Counted from the stretch's first letter, positions 35,371-44,511 are shown. The stretch is 64,000 nucleotides of DNA from Streptomyces sp. HUAS CB01 (GCF_030406905.1 NZ_CP129137.1:2111001-2175000); one strand, 5' to 3'. The notes: generated by a model not told the origin, from the letters alone. Made by a program: numbers and translations.

Positions 35371-36177
35371 ATGACCTCGGCCACCACCCGCACCAGCGAC
35401 CGGAGGATCTCGCCCGTCTTCCTCGGCATCGCCGCGATCATGGCGGTCACCGGCTGGGCGGTCTGGACGGACTTCGCCGGCAGCCCCGGCCTGGCGGTCT
35501 TCCTGTTCGTGACGGCCGCGTGGATCGTGTCGCTCTGCCTGCACGAGTACGCGCACGCCCGGACCGCCCTGCACGGCGGCGATCTCACGGTCGGCGCGAA
35601 GGGCTATCTGACGCTCGACCCGCTGAAGTACACGCACGCGGTGCTGAGCATCGTGCTGCCCGTCCTGTTCGTGATCATGGGCGGTATCGGACTGCCCGGC
35701 GGTGCGGTCTTCATCGAGCGGCACCGGATCAAGGGCCGCTGGAAGCACAGCCTGATCTCCGCGGCGGGCCCGCTGACGAACGTCCTGTTCGCGGTCGTCT
35801 GCACGGCGCCGTTCTGGCTCGGCGCACTCGAAGGGGTCCCGCTCGGGTTCCGCTTCGCTCTGGCCTTCCTGGCGCTGTTGCAGGTCACCGCCGCGATCCT
35901 GAACTTCCTGCCCGTTCCGGGCCTGGACGGTTACGGGGTGATCGAGCCGTGGCTGTCGTACCGCGTCCGCCGCCAGGTGGAGCCTTTCGCGCCGTTCGGC
36001 CTGCTGGCGGTCTTCGCCGTCCTGTTCATCCCCGAGGTGAACCACGCGTTCTTCGACGCGATCTTCGCCGTGATGGACGGGCTCGGGGTGTCACGGGCGG
36101 AGGTCGCCTGCGGCCAGGACCTGTACCGGTTCTGGACCGAGCAGTACCCCGAGTGCACGGCGCTGCTCGACCGGTAG
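35371..36177 (+). CDS. site-2 protease-like M50 membrane metallopeptidase
   Basis: A 268-residue membrane protein. The zinc motif HEYAHA (His58, Glu59, His62) is in the second membrane segment, and the distal motif NFLPVPGLDG (about 177-187) carries the third ligand Asp. Such proteases cut membrane proteins within the bilayer, often anti-sigma factors or transporters. There is no PDZ domain, so it belongs to the small soluble-substrate-free subgroup. Stand-alone gene; the ATG follows GGAG. Confidence 0.87.
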   Translation: MTSATTRTSDRRISPVFLGIAAIMAVTGWAVWTDFAGSPGLAVFLFVTAAWIVSLCLHEYAHARTALHGGDLTVGAKGYLTLDPLKYTHAVLSIVLPVLFVIMGGIGLPGGAVFIERHRIKGRWKHSLISAAGPLTNVLFAVVCTAPFWLGALEGVPLGFRFALAFLALLQVTAAILNFLPVPGLDGYGVIEPWLSYRVRRQVEPFAPFGLLAVFAVLFIPEVNHAFFDAIFAVMDGLGVSRAEVACGQDLYRFWTEQYPECTALLDR

Positions 36178-36256
36178 CCGGCGGCCGGCAGCCGCTTGCT
36201 CGCTCGCCTTCCCCGCGGCGCGGGACGGGCGCCCGGACAGGTGCGCGGACGCCCGG

Positions 36257-36436
36257 TCAGGGGGTGGGCGGCGTGGGCGTCTTGCCGCGGCGGATGTAGT
36301 AGATCGCCATGTTCGACGTCACACCGGCCAGCAGCACCCAGACGATCCCCAGCCAGCTGCCCTCGAGGAACGAGACGACCGCCGCGGCGACGGCGAGTAC
36401 GCAGATGATCAGGGCGTAGAGGGCGAGGCGGGGCAT
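36257..36436 (-). CDS. small two-helix membrane protein
   Basis: A 59-residue protein with two membrane segments (about 3-22 and 28-46: LALYALIICVLAVAAAVVSF and LGIVWVLLAGVTSNMAIYYI). It ends in a basic, Thr/Pro-rich tail (RRGKTPTPPTP). GGAG precedes the ATG. It resembles small conserved actinobacterial membrane proteins of unknown function. Confidence 0.72.
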   Translation of the reverse strand: MPRLALYALIICVLAVAAAVVSFLEGSWLGIVWVLLAGVTSNMAIYYIRRGKTPTPPTP

Positions 36437-36681
36437 GGGGGTCGGCTCCTGTCCGGTCACGGGTGTTCCGGACCAGTGTCCCCCATGCCCGCACGGCACC
36501 CGGTACGCGGCACCCGGCCGGCCGGAGACCGGGCCCGGCCCCGGGCCCGGGGCCGCACGACGGGGAGGGGCCGCCCGCCGCTCGGGACCGGACGGACCGC
36601 CGCCCCGTTCCGCATCCCGCCCGGGCCGCCGGTGCGCATGTCGACCGGACCGCGGCCGCGTCCCACCCCCGGAGCGACGGT

Positions 36682-37392
36682 TCAGACGTCGGTCACGCGC
36701 AGGCCCGCGTGCGCCTTGTAGCGCCGGTTCACCGAGATCAGGTTGGCCACCAGCGACTCGACCTGGTGGGCGTTGCGCAGCCGGCCGGCGAAGACCCCGC
36801 GCATCCCGGGGATACGGCCCGCCAGGGCCTGCACCAGGTCCGTGTCGGCGCGGTCCTCCCCCAGCACCATCACGTCCGTGTCGATCTCCTCGATCGACTC
36901 GTCCTGGAGCAGCACCGCGGACAGGTGGTGGAACGCGGCGGTCACCCGGGACTCCGGCAGCAGGGCCGCGGCCTGCTCGGCGGCGCTCCCCTCGGCCGGC
37001 TTGAGCGCGTAAGCACCCTTCTTGTCGAAACCGAGGGGGTTCACACAGTCGACGACCAGCTTCCCGGCGAGCTCGGAGCGCAGCGCCTCCAGGGTCTTGG
37101 CGTGCCCGTCCCACGGCACGGCCACGATCACGACATCGCTGCGCCGCGCGCACTCGGCGTTCTCGGCACCCTCGATGCCGAGGCCCAGCTCGGCGGCCGC
37201 GGCCCCGGCGCGCTCGGCGGCCCGGGAACCGATGATCACCTTCTGCCCGGCGCGGGCGAGCCGGTAGGCGAGGCCGCGGCCCTGGTCCCCCGTACCGCCC
37301 AGGACGCCGACGACCAGACCGGAGACGTCGGGGAGGTCCCACGGGTCCTTGGCTGCGGGCTTCGGAGCGCTGGCGTTGTCTTGAGAAGTCAT
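36682..37392 (-). CDS. npdG: F420-dependent NADP reductase-like protein (NpdG/Fno family)
   Basis: A 236-residue Rossmann oxidoreductase. The dinucleotide motif VVGVLGGTGDQGRGLAYRLA is at about 27-46, with the NADP-selecting IGSRAAERA next. VIVAVPWDGHAKTLE, DCVNPLGFDKKGAYA and the family's NAHQVESLVANLISVNRRYKAHAG C-terminus are present in order. It would transfer hydride between NADP(H) and deazaflavin F420. Upstream, TAAGGT lies 6 nt before the ATG and could be a leaderless -10 or, through AAGG, a ribosome site. Confidence 0.88.
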   Translation of the reverse strand: MTSQDNASAPKPAAKDPWDLPDVSGLVVGVLGGTGDQGRGLAYRLARAGQKVIIGSRAAERAGAAAAELGLGIEGAENAECARRSDVVIVAVPWDGHAKTLEALRSELAGKLVVDCVNPLGFDKKGAYALKPAEGSAAEQAAALLPESRVTAAFHHLSAVLLQDESIEEIDTDVMVLGEDRADTDLVQALAGRIPGMRGVFAGRLRNAHQVESLVANLISVNRRYKAHAGLRVTDV

Positions 37393-37494
37393 GATCCGAC
37401 CTTACTCGCAGGTAGCAGGGCGGGCCGTCCCGTACGGGTGGACCGCGACGGAACCATGGGCGGCGGCCTCGCCCGTGGGGCAGGATGCCCGCCC

Positions 37495-38103
37495 ATGGAT
37501 GCCGTACGCGTCGCCCTCCTACGAGAAGTCCTCGCCGGGACCGAGTGGCCCGCGGCCGCCCGTCGGTTCGCGGGAGCGCTGCGCTCCTCGGTCGTCCCGC
37601 AGGGCGGCGGACTGCTGCTGGTGGGGACGGACGAGTACGAGCCCTGGCATCTCGCCGCACACCTCGTGGACGAGGCTGCCTGGTCCGGGCAGCCCGAGCT
37701 GGCGCCCACGCTCGTACGGCACCGGGTGCGCCCCGGCGACCCGGCGCACCTCGCCGTGGGTCTCGGCCGGGTGGCGGCGGCGGGGCGCGGGGAGACGCTG
37801 CTGGTGGTGGCGCCGCAACGGCCGGACGGAGGGCTGCTGGAGCGGGTCCACGACGCCCGGCGCTCCGGGGCGACGGTGCTCTCTCTGGACGCCGGGGACC
37901 CGGAGGTCCTCGGGCTCGCTCACGAGACGCTGACGGTGCCGGGGTCGGCGGAGGTCGACCTGGACACGGTGCAGCACCTGGTGAGCGCGGCGGCCGGCGA
38001 GAACGTCCTCCCGTCGCCCGGCCCGCGCGGCCGGCGACGCCTCCGCGACCGCCTCGCCCGGCTGGCCGACCAGCTGACCGCGCCGCCGCCCGCGCGCTGG
38101 TGA
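37495..38103 (+). CDS. conserved actinobacterial protein of unknown function
   Basis: A 202-residue soluble protein. It alternates hydrophobic strands and helices (GGGLLLVGTDEYEPWHLAAHL, then LLVVAPQRPDGGLLE and GATVLSLDAGDPEVLGLAHE). That looks like a sugar-isomerase (SIS-like) or other Rossmann-type fold, but no catalytic motif is clear. No ribosome site precedes the ATG; CAGGAT lies 8 nt upstream and may be a leaderless -10. It is followed closely by the MFS gene and may share its transcript. Confidence 0.7.
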   Translation: MDAVRVALLREVLAGTEWPAAARRFAGALRSSVVPQGGGLLLVGTDEYEPWHLAAHLVDEAAWSGQPELAPTLVRHRVRPGDPAHLAVGLGRVAAAGRGETLLVVAPQRPDGGLLERVHDARRSGATVLSLDAGDPEVLGLAHETLTVPGSAEVDLDTVQHLVSAAAGENVLPSPGPRGRRRLRDRLARLADQLTAPPPARW

Positions 38104-38147
38104 AATTCGGTTGCCGCGCCCGTCCCGCCCACCGAGCATGGCCGGAC

Positions 38148-39443
38148 GTGGCATCACGACTGCGCGGCGCACTGCTCCCCGACCTCTCCCCCTGGCGCTC
38201 CTCACGCGACTTCCGTCTGCTGTGGGTGCAGGGGCTCATCACGTTCTTCAGCAGCTTCATGGCGATGGTGGCGCTGCCGCTGCAGATCAAGGATCTGACG
38301 GGCTCGCCGCTCGCGGTCGGGATCATGGGCGCCGTGGAGCTCGTGCCGCTGATCGTGTTCGGGCTGTACGGAGGCGCCCTGGCCGATGCGGTGGACCGGC
38401 GCAGGGTGCTGGTGCTCACCGAGGGCGGAATGGCCCTGATGGCCACGATTCTCCTGGTCAACGCGCTGCTGCCGACGCCGGCGCTGTGGCCGCTGTATGT
38501 CGTCGCGGCCGGTGTCTCCGCGCTCGCCGGGCTGCAGCGTCCCGCCCTGGACTCGCTGATGGCCCGGATCGTGCCGCACGACCAGCAGACCGCGGCGGCC
38601 GCGCTCAACGCGCTGCGCTGGCAGCTCGGCGCGATTGCCGGGCCCGCGCTGGCCGGGCTGGTCGTGGCGTACGCGGGACACGCGACCGCGTACACGACGA
38701 CGGCCGTCGGTTTCGTGGCCTCCGTGCTGCTGTGCGCCCGGCTCGCCCCCGCCCCGCCCGCGCACGACGCGGAGAAGCCGTCGCTGCGGGGTATCGCGGA
38801 GGGCGCGCGGTACGCGTGGAGCCGGCCGGTGCTGCTCGGCACGTACGCGGTGGACCTGGCCGCGATGTTCTTCGCGTTCCCCCACACGATCTTCCCGTTC
38901 CTGGCCGACGACCTCGACGCGGAGTGGTCGCTGGGGCTGATGTACGCGGCGGGGTCGGTCGGCTCGTTGCTGCTCAGCCTGACCAGCGGCTGGACCTCGC
39001 GGGTGCGCCGGCACGGGGTGTTCGTGGTGGTCGGCGCGGCCGGTTGGGGGCTCGCGATCGCCGCGGCCGGCTGGTTCACGAACATCTGGCTGGTGCTGCT
39101 CTGTCTCGCCTTCGCGGGCGCGGGCGACATGCTCAGCGGACTCGGCCGGTCCACCATCTGGAACCAGACGATCCCGGAATCCCTCCGCGGCCGTCTCGCG
39201 GGCATCGAGGTGCTGTCGTACAGCGTGGGCCCGCAGTTGGGCCAGGTGCGCGCGGGCGCGGTGGCGGGCTGGACCGGCACGCGGGCGGCGTTCTGGAGCG
39301 GCGGGCTGCTCTGCGTGGCCTCGGTGGGCCTGCTGACCGCGGCGCTGCCGAAGCTCGTCACGTACGACGCGGCGACGGACGAGGACGCCCTGCGCCGCCG
39401 TGCCCAGAAGGAGGGGACGGCGGCGGCCGAGGCGGCGGTCTGA
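38148..39443 (+). CDS. MFS transporter, EntS/enterobactin-exporter-like
   Basis: A 431-residue protein with about 12 helices. The N-terminal SSRDFRLLWVQGLITFFSSFMAMVALP and loop GGALADAVDRRRVLVLTEG match the EntS/MFS_3 family, which exports siderophores or macrolide-type compounds. IVPHDQQTAAAALNALRWQLG in helix 5 is also typical. The GTG at 38148 is my choice; no clear ribosome site is visible, and the gene may be coupled to the upstream one 44 bp away. Confidence 0.85.
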   Translation: MASRLRGALLPDLSPWRSSRDFRLLWVQGLITFFSSFMAMVALPLQIKDLTGSPLAVGIMGAVELVPLIVFGLYGGALADAVDRRRVLVLTEGGMALMATILLVNALLPTPALWPLYVVAAGVSALAGLQRPALDSLMARIVPHDQQTAAAALNALRWQLGAIAGPALAGLVVAYAGHATAYTTTAVGFVASVLLCARLAPAPPAHDAEKPSLRGIAEGARYAWSRPVLLGTYAVDLAAMFFAFPHTIFPFLADDLDAEWSLGLMYAAGSVGSLLLSLTSGWTSRVRRHGVFVVVGAAGWGLAIAAAGWFTNIWLVLLCLAFAGAGDMLSGLGRSTIWNQTIPESLRGRLAGIEVLSYSVGPQLGQVRAGAVAGWTGTRAAFWSGGLLCVASVGLLTAALPKLVTYDAATDEDALRRRAQKEGTAAAEAAV

Positions 39444-39526
39444 CGAGGCCCGTCCCGCAGGACCCGCATGCGGCCCACGCCCGCCGTGCCCCACGGCACG
39501 GACCGTGACGGCGCACGAGCGGCGGG

Positions 39527-39638
39527 CCGGACGGCACGGGGGGCGCGCGGCCCGCGCCCCGCGAGTCCGAAGGGACGTCGTGAGGACACCCGGGCTGCGG
39601 TCCGGACGGCACGGGGGGCGCGCGGCCCGCGCCCCGCG
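39527..39638. repeat. 37-bp direct repeat, two copies
   Basis: Bases 39527-39563 and 39602-39638 are identical over 37 bp and very GC-rich, inside the gene-free gap 39444-39742. A further short duplication, CGGCCGACGGTGGTC, occurs at about 39682 and 39731. No gene is supported in the gap. Confidence 0.8.
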
Positions 39639-39742
39639 GGTGGGACGGGAGGGCCGGCGTGCGGGTCCACGGCCGGGCCCTCGGCCGACGGTGGTCGGTC
39701 CCGCGGCCGGCCGGAGTCCCTCGCGTGGTCGGCCGACGGTGG

Positions 39743-39973
39743 TCAGTCGGTGGTGTCCCCGCCGCGCGGCGCGTCGTGCCACCGCGGATCGTTCTCCCAC
39801 TCCAGGTTCCGTTCCCGCGCGAGCTCCATCGCGTGGGTGGCCTCCTCGCGGGTGGCGTACGGACCGAAGCGGTCCTTCGCCGGGCACTCGGGGCCCTCCT
39901 CGACCTTCTTGTGCTCCAGGCAGTAGTACCACTCGCCCGGCTTGCCCACCGTGCGCTTCTTGAACAGGGCCAT
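39743..39973 (-). CDS. small conserved actinobacterial protein
   Basis: A 76-residue charged protein. Features are [33 protein letters not shown], with two Cys (one in CLEH, one in [11 protein letters not shown]) and a SPOR-like [21 protein letters not shown] helix. It could be a small zinc-binding protein. A good AAGGAG precedes the ATG at 39973. Known widely in Streptomyces, without assigned function as far as I can tell. Confidence 0.75.
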   Translation of the reverse strand: MALFKKRTVGKPGEWYYCLEHKKVEEGPECPAKDRFGPYATREEATHAMELARERNLEWENDPRWHDAPRGGDTTD

Positions 39974-40070
39974 CGTCGGCTCCTTCCTCTGACCATGCTG
40001 CCCCGACGTCTTCCCCTTCGCCCGGGGACGACGCCCTTCCCGGCGCCCCTGGGCGCCGCACACCCCCGGT

Positions 40071-40076
40071 TAGACT
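40071..40076 (+). promoter_or_regulatory. leaderless-type -10 element of map
   Basis: TAGACT (TANNNT) ends 7 nt before the ATG at 40084. There is no ribosome site. Confidence 0.65.
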
Positions 40077-40083
40077 CGCTGGC

Positions 40084-40941
40084 ATGTCTGGCCAGTCGCT
40101 GCTCGTACCAGGGAAGCTCTCTCCCACCCGTTCCGTCCCCGGAAACATCCGGCGCCCCGAGTACGTCGGGAAGCCCGCCCCGACGCCGTACACGGGTCCG
40201 GAGATCCAGGACTCCGAGACGATCGAGAGGATGCGCGTCGCGGGCCGTATCGCCGCTCAGGCGATGGAGGAGGCCGCGAAGCTCATCGCCCCCGGGGTGA
40301 CCACGGACGAACTCGACCGCGTCGCGCACGAGTTCATGTGCGACCACGGGGCGTACCCGTCGACCCTCGGCTACCGGGCCTTCCCGAAGTCGCTCTGCTC
40401 CTCGGTCAACGAGGTGATCTGTCACGGCATCCCCGACTCCACGGTGCTGCGGGACGGCGACATCGTGAACCTGGACGTCACCGCGTACATCGGCGGTGTG
40501 CACGGCGACAACAACGCCACCTATCTGTGCGGCGACGTGGACGAGGAGTCGAGGCTGCTGGTCGAGCGGACGCGGGAGTCGCTCAACCGCGCGATCAAGG
40601 CGGTCAGGCCCGGCCGCCAGATCAACGTCATCGGGCGGGTCATCGAGTCGTACGCGAAGCGGTTCGGCTACGGCGTCGTGCGCGACTTCACCGGCCACGG
40701 CATCAACTCCTCGTTCCACTCCGGGCTGATCATCCCGCACTACGACAGCCCGCACGCGACCACCGTGATGCAGCCGGGTATGACGTTCACCATCGAGCCG
40801 ATGCTGACGCTCGGGACGCACGAGTACGACATGTGGGACGACGGCTGGACCGTGGTGACGAAGGACCGGAAGCGGACCGCACAGTTCGAGCACACGCTCG
40901 TGGTGACGGAGACCGGTGCCGACATCCTCACGTTGCCCTGA
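40084..40941 (+). CDS. map: methionine aminopeptidase, type I
   Basis: A 285-residue dinuclear metallopeptidase that removes the initiator Met. Metal ligands are visible: Asp131 (NLDVTAY), Asp142 (HGDNNATY), His205 (FTGHGIN), Glu238 (FTIEPML) and Glu269 (QFEHTLV). The substrate-binding His114 is in VICHGIPDS. An extension of about 40 residues precedes the catalytic domain, with a PxxPxP-like stretch, as in the actinobacterial MetAP-1c type. The start is supported by the leaderless -10. Confidence 0.95.
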   Translation: MSGQSLLVPGKLSPTRSVPGNIRRPEYVGKPAPTPYTGPEIQDSETIERMRVAGRIAAQAMEEAAKLIAPGVTTDELDRVAHEFMCDHGAYPSTLGYRAFPKSLCSSVNEVICHGIPDSTVLRDGDIVNLDVTAYIGGVHGDNNATYLCGDVDEESRLLVERTRESLNRAIKAVRPGRQINVIGRVIESYAKRFGYGVVRDFTGHGINSSFHSGLIIPHYDSPHATTVMQPGMTFTIEPMLTLGTHEYDMWDDGWTVVTKDRKRTAQFEHTLVVTETGADILTLP

Positions 40942-40990
40942 CGTGATTCCTGGGTAGCGTCTTTACCGACAGGCCGTCGGGAACCAGTTG

Positions 40991-41008
40991 ACTTAGGTAA
41001 GCCTAAGT
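40991..41008. promoter_or_regulatory. iron box (IdeR/DmdR1-type) upstream of heme oxygenase
   Basis: ACTTAGG and CCTAAGT are perfect 7-bp arms around TAAG. This resembles the DtxR-family iron box (TTAGGTTAGGCTAACCTAA-like). It lies 49-66 bp upstream of the heme oxygenase start. Confidence 0.78.
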
Positions 41009-41056
41009 AAGAGGATCCTCCTGGTTCCCGTCCCCATCGGTCCCCGGAGGCCCGCC

Positions 41057-41719
41057 TTGGACACGTCGGACACGCCCTTCTCGACCCTGATCCGTGTCGC
41101 GTCGCACGAACAGCACACCGAGGCGGAGACGTCGACGTTCATGAGCGATCTGCTCGGCGGCCGACTGGCGGTCGAGGCGTACGCCCGCTACACGGAGCAG
41201 CTGTGGTTCGTGTACCGGGCGCTGGAGGGCTCGGCGGGCGCGCTCGAGGGCGATCCGGTAGCGGGGCCGTTCATCCGGCCGGAGCTGTTCCGCACGGCCG
41301 AGCTGGAGCGGGACCTGGCGCACCTGCGCGGCCCGGGCTGGCGCGACGGCCTGCTCCCGCTGGCCGCGACGGCGGCCTACGCGGCACGCGTCGAGGAGTG
41401 CGCCCGCACCTGGCCGGCGGGCTATGTGGCCCACCACTACACCCGCTACCTGGGGGACCTCTCCGGCGGCCAGATCATCCGCGACAAGGCCGAGCGCGCC
41501 TGGGGCTTCGCACGCAAGGGCGACGGCGTCCGCTTCTATGTCTTCGAGCAGATCACCAACCCGGCGGCGTTCAAGCGGGGTTACCGGGAACTGCTCGACG
41601 CGGTGAACGCGGACGACCTCGAGAAGCAGCGCATCATCGAGGAGTGCAAGCGCGCCTTCGACTTCAACGGCGCGGTGTTCCGCGAGCTGGGCCAGGAGTT
41701 CCCGCTCAGCGCGGCGTGA
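41057..41719 (+). CDS. hmuO: heme oxygenase (biliverdin-producing)
   Basis: A 220-residue all-helical enzyme that opens heme to release iron, CO and biliverdin. The proximal His is in the ASHEQHTEAET helix (residues 16-26) and the flexible distal helix is YLGDLSGGQIIRDKA (about 132-146). The C-terminal FDFNGAVFRELG is typical. A TTG start at 41057 is set by GGAGG seven bases upstream. The iron box upstream implies induction under iron limitation. The heme importer that should accompany it remains only as a decayed relic at 42710. Confidence 0.93.
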   Translation: MDTSDTPFSTLIRVASHEQHTEAETSTFMSDLLGGRLAVEAYARYTEQLWFVYRALEGSAGALEGDPVAGPFIRPELFRTAELERDLAHLRGPGWRDGLLPLAATAAYAARVEECARTWPAGYVAHHYTRYLGDLSGGQIIRDKAERAWGFARKGDGVRFYVFEQITNPAAFKRGYRELLDAVNADDLEKQRIIEECKRAFDFNGAVFRELGQEFPLSAA

Positions 41720-41732
41720 GGGCGAAGTGGGG

Positions 41733-41756
41733 GGCGGGGTGGCGGCGGGCCCCGCC
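41733..41756 (+). terminator. possible hairpin after heme oxygenase
   Basis: GGCGGGG (41733-41739) and CCCCGCC (41750-41756) form a perfect 7-bp stem, 13 bp after the stop codon. Moderate strength. Confidence 0.45.
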
Positions 41757-41764
41757 TGACCCCC

Positions 41765-41905
41765 GGCGCCGGCGCCTTCGCCTCGATCGCTCCCCGGTCC
41801 GGACGTCGTCCCTGTGGCGCCGGCTTTCGAGGGCGCGTCGGCGCCCCGGCACGAACACATGGTCCGGCGCCTTCGCCCGGACCGCTCCGCGGTCCGGCGT
41901 CGTGC
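41765..41905. repeat. imperfect direct repeat between hmuO and the PhzF gene
   Basis: CGGCGCCTTCGCC...CGCTCC.CGGTCCGG occurs twice, at about 41770 and about 41866, each nearly 40 bp long with a few differences. This is the gap between the converging heme oxygenase and PhzF genes. No gene is supported. Confidence 0.6.
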
Positions 41906-41945
41906 CGCGATCCACCCGGTGCCCCGGGGCCTCCGTCGCGATCCG

Positions 41946-42608
41946 TCAGTGCCGCGCGAGCCGCACCCGGCCGCCGAGTTCGATCACGCCGTCGGGGCCG
42001 GGAGCCGTCAGGAGCTGGGAGCCGCTGCCCTGGGTGATGTTCAGTGCGCGGCCGAGCTGTTCGGTGAGCAGCAGCGCCGCCGCTCCCGTCGCCTCGTCCT
42101 CGTCGATGCCGTCGCCCCGGCCGGGGAAGGCGCGGGCCCGGATCCGGCCCGCGGCCTCGTCCTCCCACGCCCACGCGTACGTCCATTCGCCGGGTGGCGG
42201 CACCTCCAGGGCCTCGACCTCGGCCGCCGAGCCGTACCGGCGCAGCGTGCGCGGCGGGGCCCACTCGGCGCGTGCGGTGATCCAGGTGAACTCCCCGTCG
42301 GAGCGCACCCAGACCTCTCCCGCCGGCGGGTTCACCGCTTCCAGGTCCAGCAGCCAGGCCACCCCGACGAGCGGGTGGCCGGCGAACGGCAGTCGTGCGG
42401 CCGGGGTGTAGATGTCGACGACGCCGCGCTCGGGGTCGTCGACGAACACGGTCTCGCTGAAGCCCAGTTCGGCCGCGAGCGCCTGGCGGGACTTCTCGTC
42501 CGGGTACGGCCTCCCGTCGCGCACGACGCCGAGAGCGTTGCCGTGGCGGCCGTCGCCGGAGCAGAAGACGCGCAGGACGTCGAGGCCGCGGGGTCGTTCG
42601 TGTGTCAC
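41946..42608 (-). CDS. PhzF-family isomerase/epimerase-like protein
   Basis: A 220-residue protein of the PhzF/diaminopimelate-epimerase-like fold. It has the typical GNALGVV and FSETVFV motifs near the N-terminus (catalytic Glu in the latter), then FAGHPLVGVAWLL and DEDEATGAAALLLTEQLG. It is shorter than usual PhzF (about 280) and its middle is compressed. The GTG at 42608 is my start; no ribosome site is clear and TTGAAT 6 nt upstream could be a leaderless -10. The biological reaction is unknown for most members. Confidence 0.78.
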   Translation of the reverse strand: MTHERPRGLDVLRVFCSGDGRHGNALGVVRDGRPYPDEKSRQALAAELGFSETVFVDDPERGVVDIYTPAARLPFAGHPLVGVAWLLDLEAVNPPAGEVWVRSDGEFTWITARAEWAPPRTLRRYGSAAEVEALEVPPPGEWTYAWAWEDEAAGRIRARAFPGRGDGIDEDEATGAAALLLTEQLGRALNITQGSGSQLLTAPGPDGVIELGGRVRLARH

Positions 42609-42709
42609 CCGGGCATTCAAGCATCCCCGTACGACACGGACCTGCGGGGCGGCGTCCACCGGCTCGGCGGCGGACGCGACCCTGCCGGGGTCCGGGGGGG
42701 GGCGGTCAG

Positions 42710-43178
42710 CCCTGGGTCGGCACCGCCCGCGAGGACGAGGACGCAGACGCATCGGAGGTCCGGGCGGCCATGGCGGCGACCGAGACCGCCGGCTTCGCCG
42801 GCCGGCCCTTGTCCGCGCTGTCCGGCGGCGTGCGGGCCCGCGTCGCACTCGCCCGGGTCCTCGCCCAGCGCACACCCCGCTGCCTCTGCTCGACGGGCCG
42901 GCCGCGGCGCTCGACCTGCGCCATCAGGAACTGGTGCTGGGGGTCTGCCGCGCCCGGGCGGCCGCCGGCGCCGCGGTCGTCGTCGTCCTGCACGGCCTCG
43001 GCCTGGCCGCGGCCCGCGCGGACCGGGTCGCCGTACTGCGGGACGGTCGGATCGCGGCCGGGGGCACGCCCGGTGAGGAGTTCCGCGACGGCTGCCCAGC
43101 GAGGTCCACCGCAGCCGGTCGAGGCGCTGCCGCACCCGCGCACCGGCACCCCGCTCGTCGTACCGAACGGGAACTTTG
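42710..43178 (+). pseudogene. decayed heme-importer ATPase (hmuV-like) relic
   Basis: Read across three frames, this segment spells the C-terminal two-thirds of a heme ABC ATPase. The pieces are PWVGTAREDEDADASEV, then the signature LSALSGGVRARVALARVL, then LLDGPAAALDLRHQELVLGV, VVVVLHGLGLAAARADRVAVLRDG and finally PVEALPHPRTGTPLVVP. The Walker A half is missing. The Walker B catalytic Glu is Gly (LLDG). At least three frameshifts are needed (near 42875, 43090 and 43115). It lies between heme oxygenase and efeO, where hmuTUV would be expected. Confidence 0.82.
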
Positions 43179-43296
43179 ACCCGCGCTTGACCCACCCGAG
43201 GCTCCGCCATGACGGTGCCGTGACCTCCCCTTTCCCCATGCCCGGCGATGAGATCCGAATCACTGGACGGGCCGGTGCCGAGGAGGTAAGGCTCGG

Positions 43297-43315
43297 TTAA
43301 GTTAGGCCCGCCTCA
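43297..43315. promoter_or_regulatory. iron box upstream of efeO
   Basis: The 19-bp sequence TTAAGTTAGGCCCGCCTCA matches the IdeR/DmdR1 consensus TTAGGTTAGGCTAACCTAA at 14 of 19 positions. It is 48-66 bp upstream of the efeO start. Confidence 0.8.
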
Positions 43316-43362
43316 CCGGCCGCCCTGTCCGCGTCCCGCCGCCCGTCCCCCGTGGAGCCCGT

Positions 43363-44511
43363 ATGCGACCCGCCCGTCTCTCCGTCGTCACCGCAGTCGC
43401 GGCCGTTTCCGCGCTCGCCGCCGTCACGGGCTGCGCCGAGAAGAGCGACGCCGAGGGCGGCGGCGACGCGATCGCCGTCGTCGCCAAGGACGACGCGTGC
43501 GAGGTGTCCGCGAAGGAGTTCCCGGCCGGCCATGTCCGCCTGGACATCGAGAACAAGGGCTCCAAGGTCACCGAGGTCTACATCCTCTTCCCCGACGACC
43601 GCATCGTGACCGAGCGCGAGAACATCGGCCCCGGCACCAAGGCGAGTCTGACCGCCGAGGTGAAGGCCGGCGACTACGAGATCGCCTGCAAGCCGGGGAT
43701 GCGGGGCGAGGGCATGCGCCGGCCGGTCAGGGCGACCGGCGGCACCGCCGCGAAGCGCTCCCCGGAGACGGACGCGGCGGTCGCCGCGTACCGCACCTAC
43801 GCGCAGCAGCAGGCGGACGAGACGCTGCCGAAGGCCAAGGTGTTCACCGACGCCGTCCGCGCCGGCGACGTCGAGGCCGCGAAGAAGGCGTACGCGGACT
43901 CCCGGATCGGCTGGGAGCGCACCGAGCCGGTCGCCGAGTCGTTCGGCGACATCGACCCGAAGGTCGACCTCCGCGAGGACGGCGTGGCCGACCTGAAGCC
44001 GGGCGAGAAGTGGACCGGCTGGCACCGCCTGGAGAAGGCGCTGTGGCAGGACGGGAAGCTGGGCGCCGAGGAGAAGGCGCTCGCCGACACCCTCGACCAG
44101 GACCTCGCGGCCTGGGCGAAGAAGGTCGGCACCGCCGAGATCACCCCGACGTCCATGGCCAACGGCGCCAAGGAACTCCTCGACGAGGTCGCCACCGGCA
44201 AGGTCACCGGCGAGGAGGAGCGCTACTCCCACACCGACCTGGTCGACTTCAAGGCCAACGTCGAGGGCGCGCAGAAGTCGTACGAGCTGCTGAAGCCGGT
44301 CGCGTCCAGGAACGACGCGCAGCTCGTCGCGGAACTGGACAGGCAGTTCGCCGCGTTGAACACGCTGCTCGACAAATACCGCGCGGACAAGAGCTCCTAC
44401 GTCTTCACCTCGTACGACAAGGTCTCCGGAGCCCAGCGCAAGGAACTGTCCGACGGTGTGAACGCGCTGGCCGAGCCGCTGTCGAAGCTGGCCGCGGCCG
44501 TGGTCGGTTAG
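43363..44511 (+). CDS. efeO: iron-uptake lipoprotein EfeO (cupredoxin + imelysin/M75)
   Basis: A 382-residue exported lipoprotein. The lipobox AAVTGC places the lipidated Cys near residue 24. An N-terminal cupredoxin-like domain (to about 125) is followed by a helical M75/imelysin domain with its metal motif HRLE at about 221 (GWHRLEKALW). EfeO captures Fe and presents it to EfeU. The ATG follows GGAG. First gene of efeO-efeB-efeU, with the iron box upstream, so it should be repressed by iron. Confidence 0.93.
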   Translation: MRPARLSVVTAVAAVSALAAVTGCAEKSDAEGGGDAIAVVAKDDACEVSAKEFPAGHVRLDIENKGSKVTEVYILFPDDRIVTERENIGPGTKASLTAEVKAGDYEIACKPGMRGEGMRRPVRATGGTAAKRSPETDAAVAAYRTYAQQQADETLPKAKVFTDAVRAGDVEAAKKAYADSRIGWERTEPVAESFGDIDPKVDLREDGVADLKPGEKWTGWHRLEKALWQDGKLGAEEKALADTLDQDLAAWAKKVGTAEITPTSMANGAKELLDEVATGKVTGEEERYSHTDLVDFKANVEGAQKSYELLKPVASRNDAQLVAELDRQFAALNTLLDKYRADKSSYVFTSYDKVSGAQRKELSDGVNALAEPLSKLAAAVVG

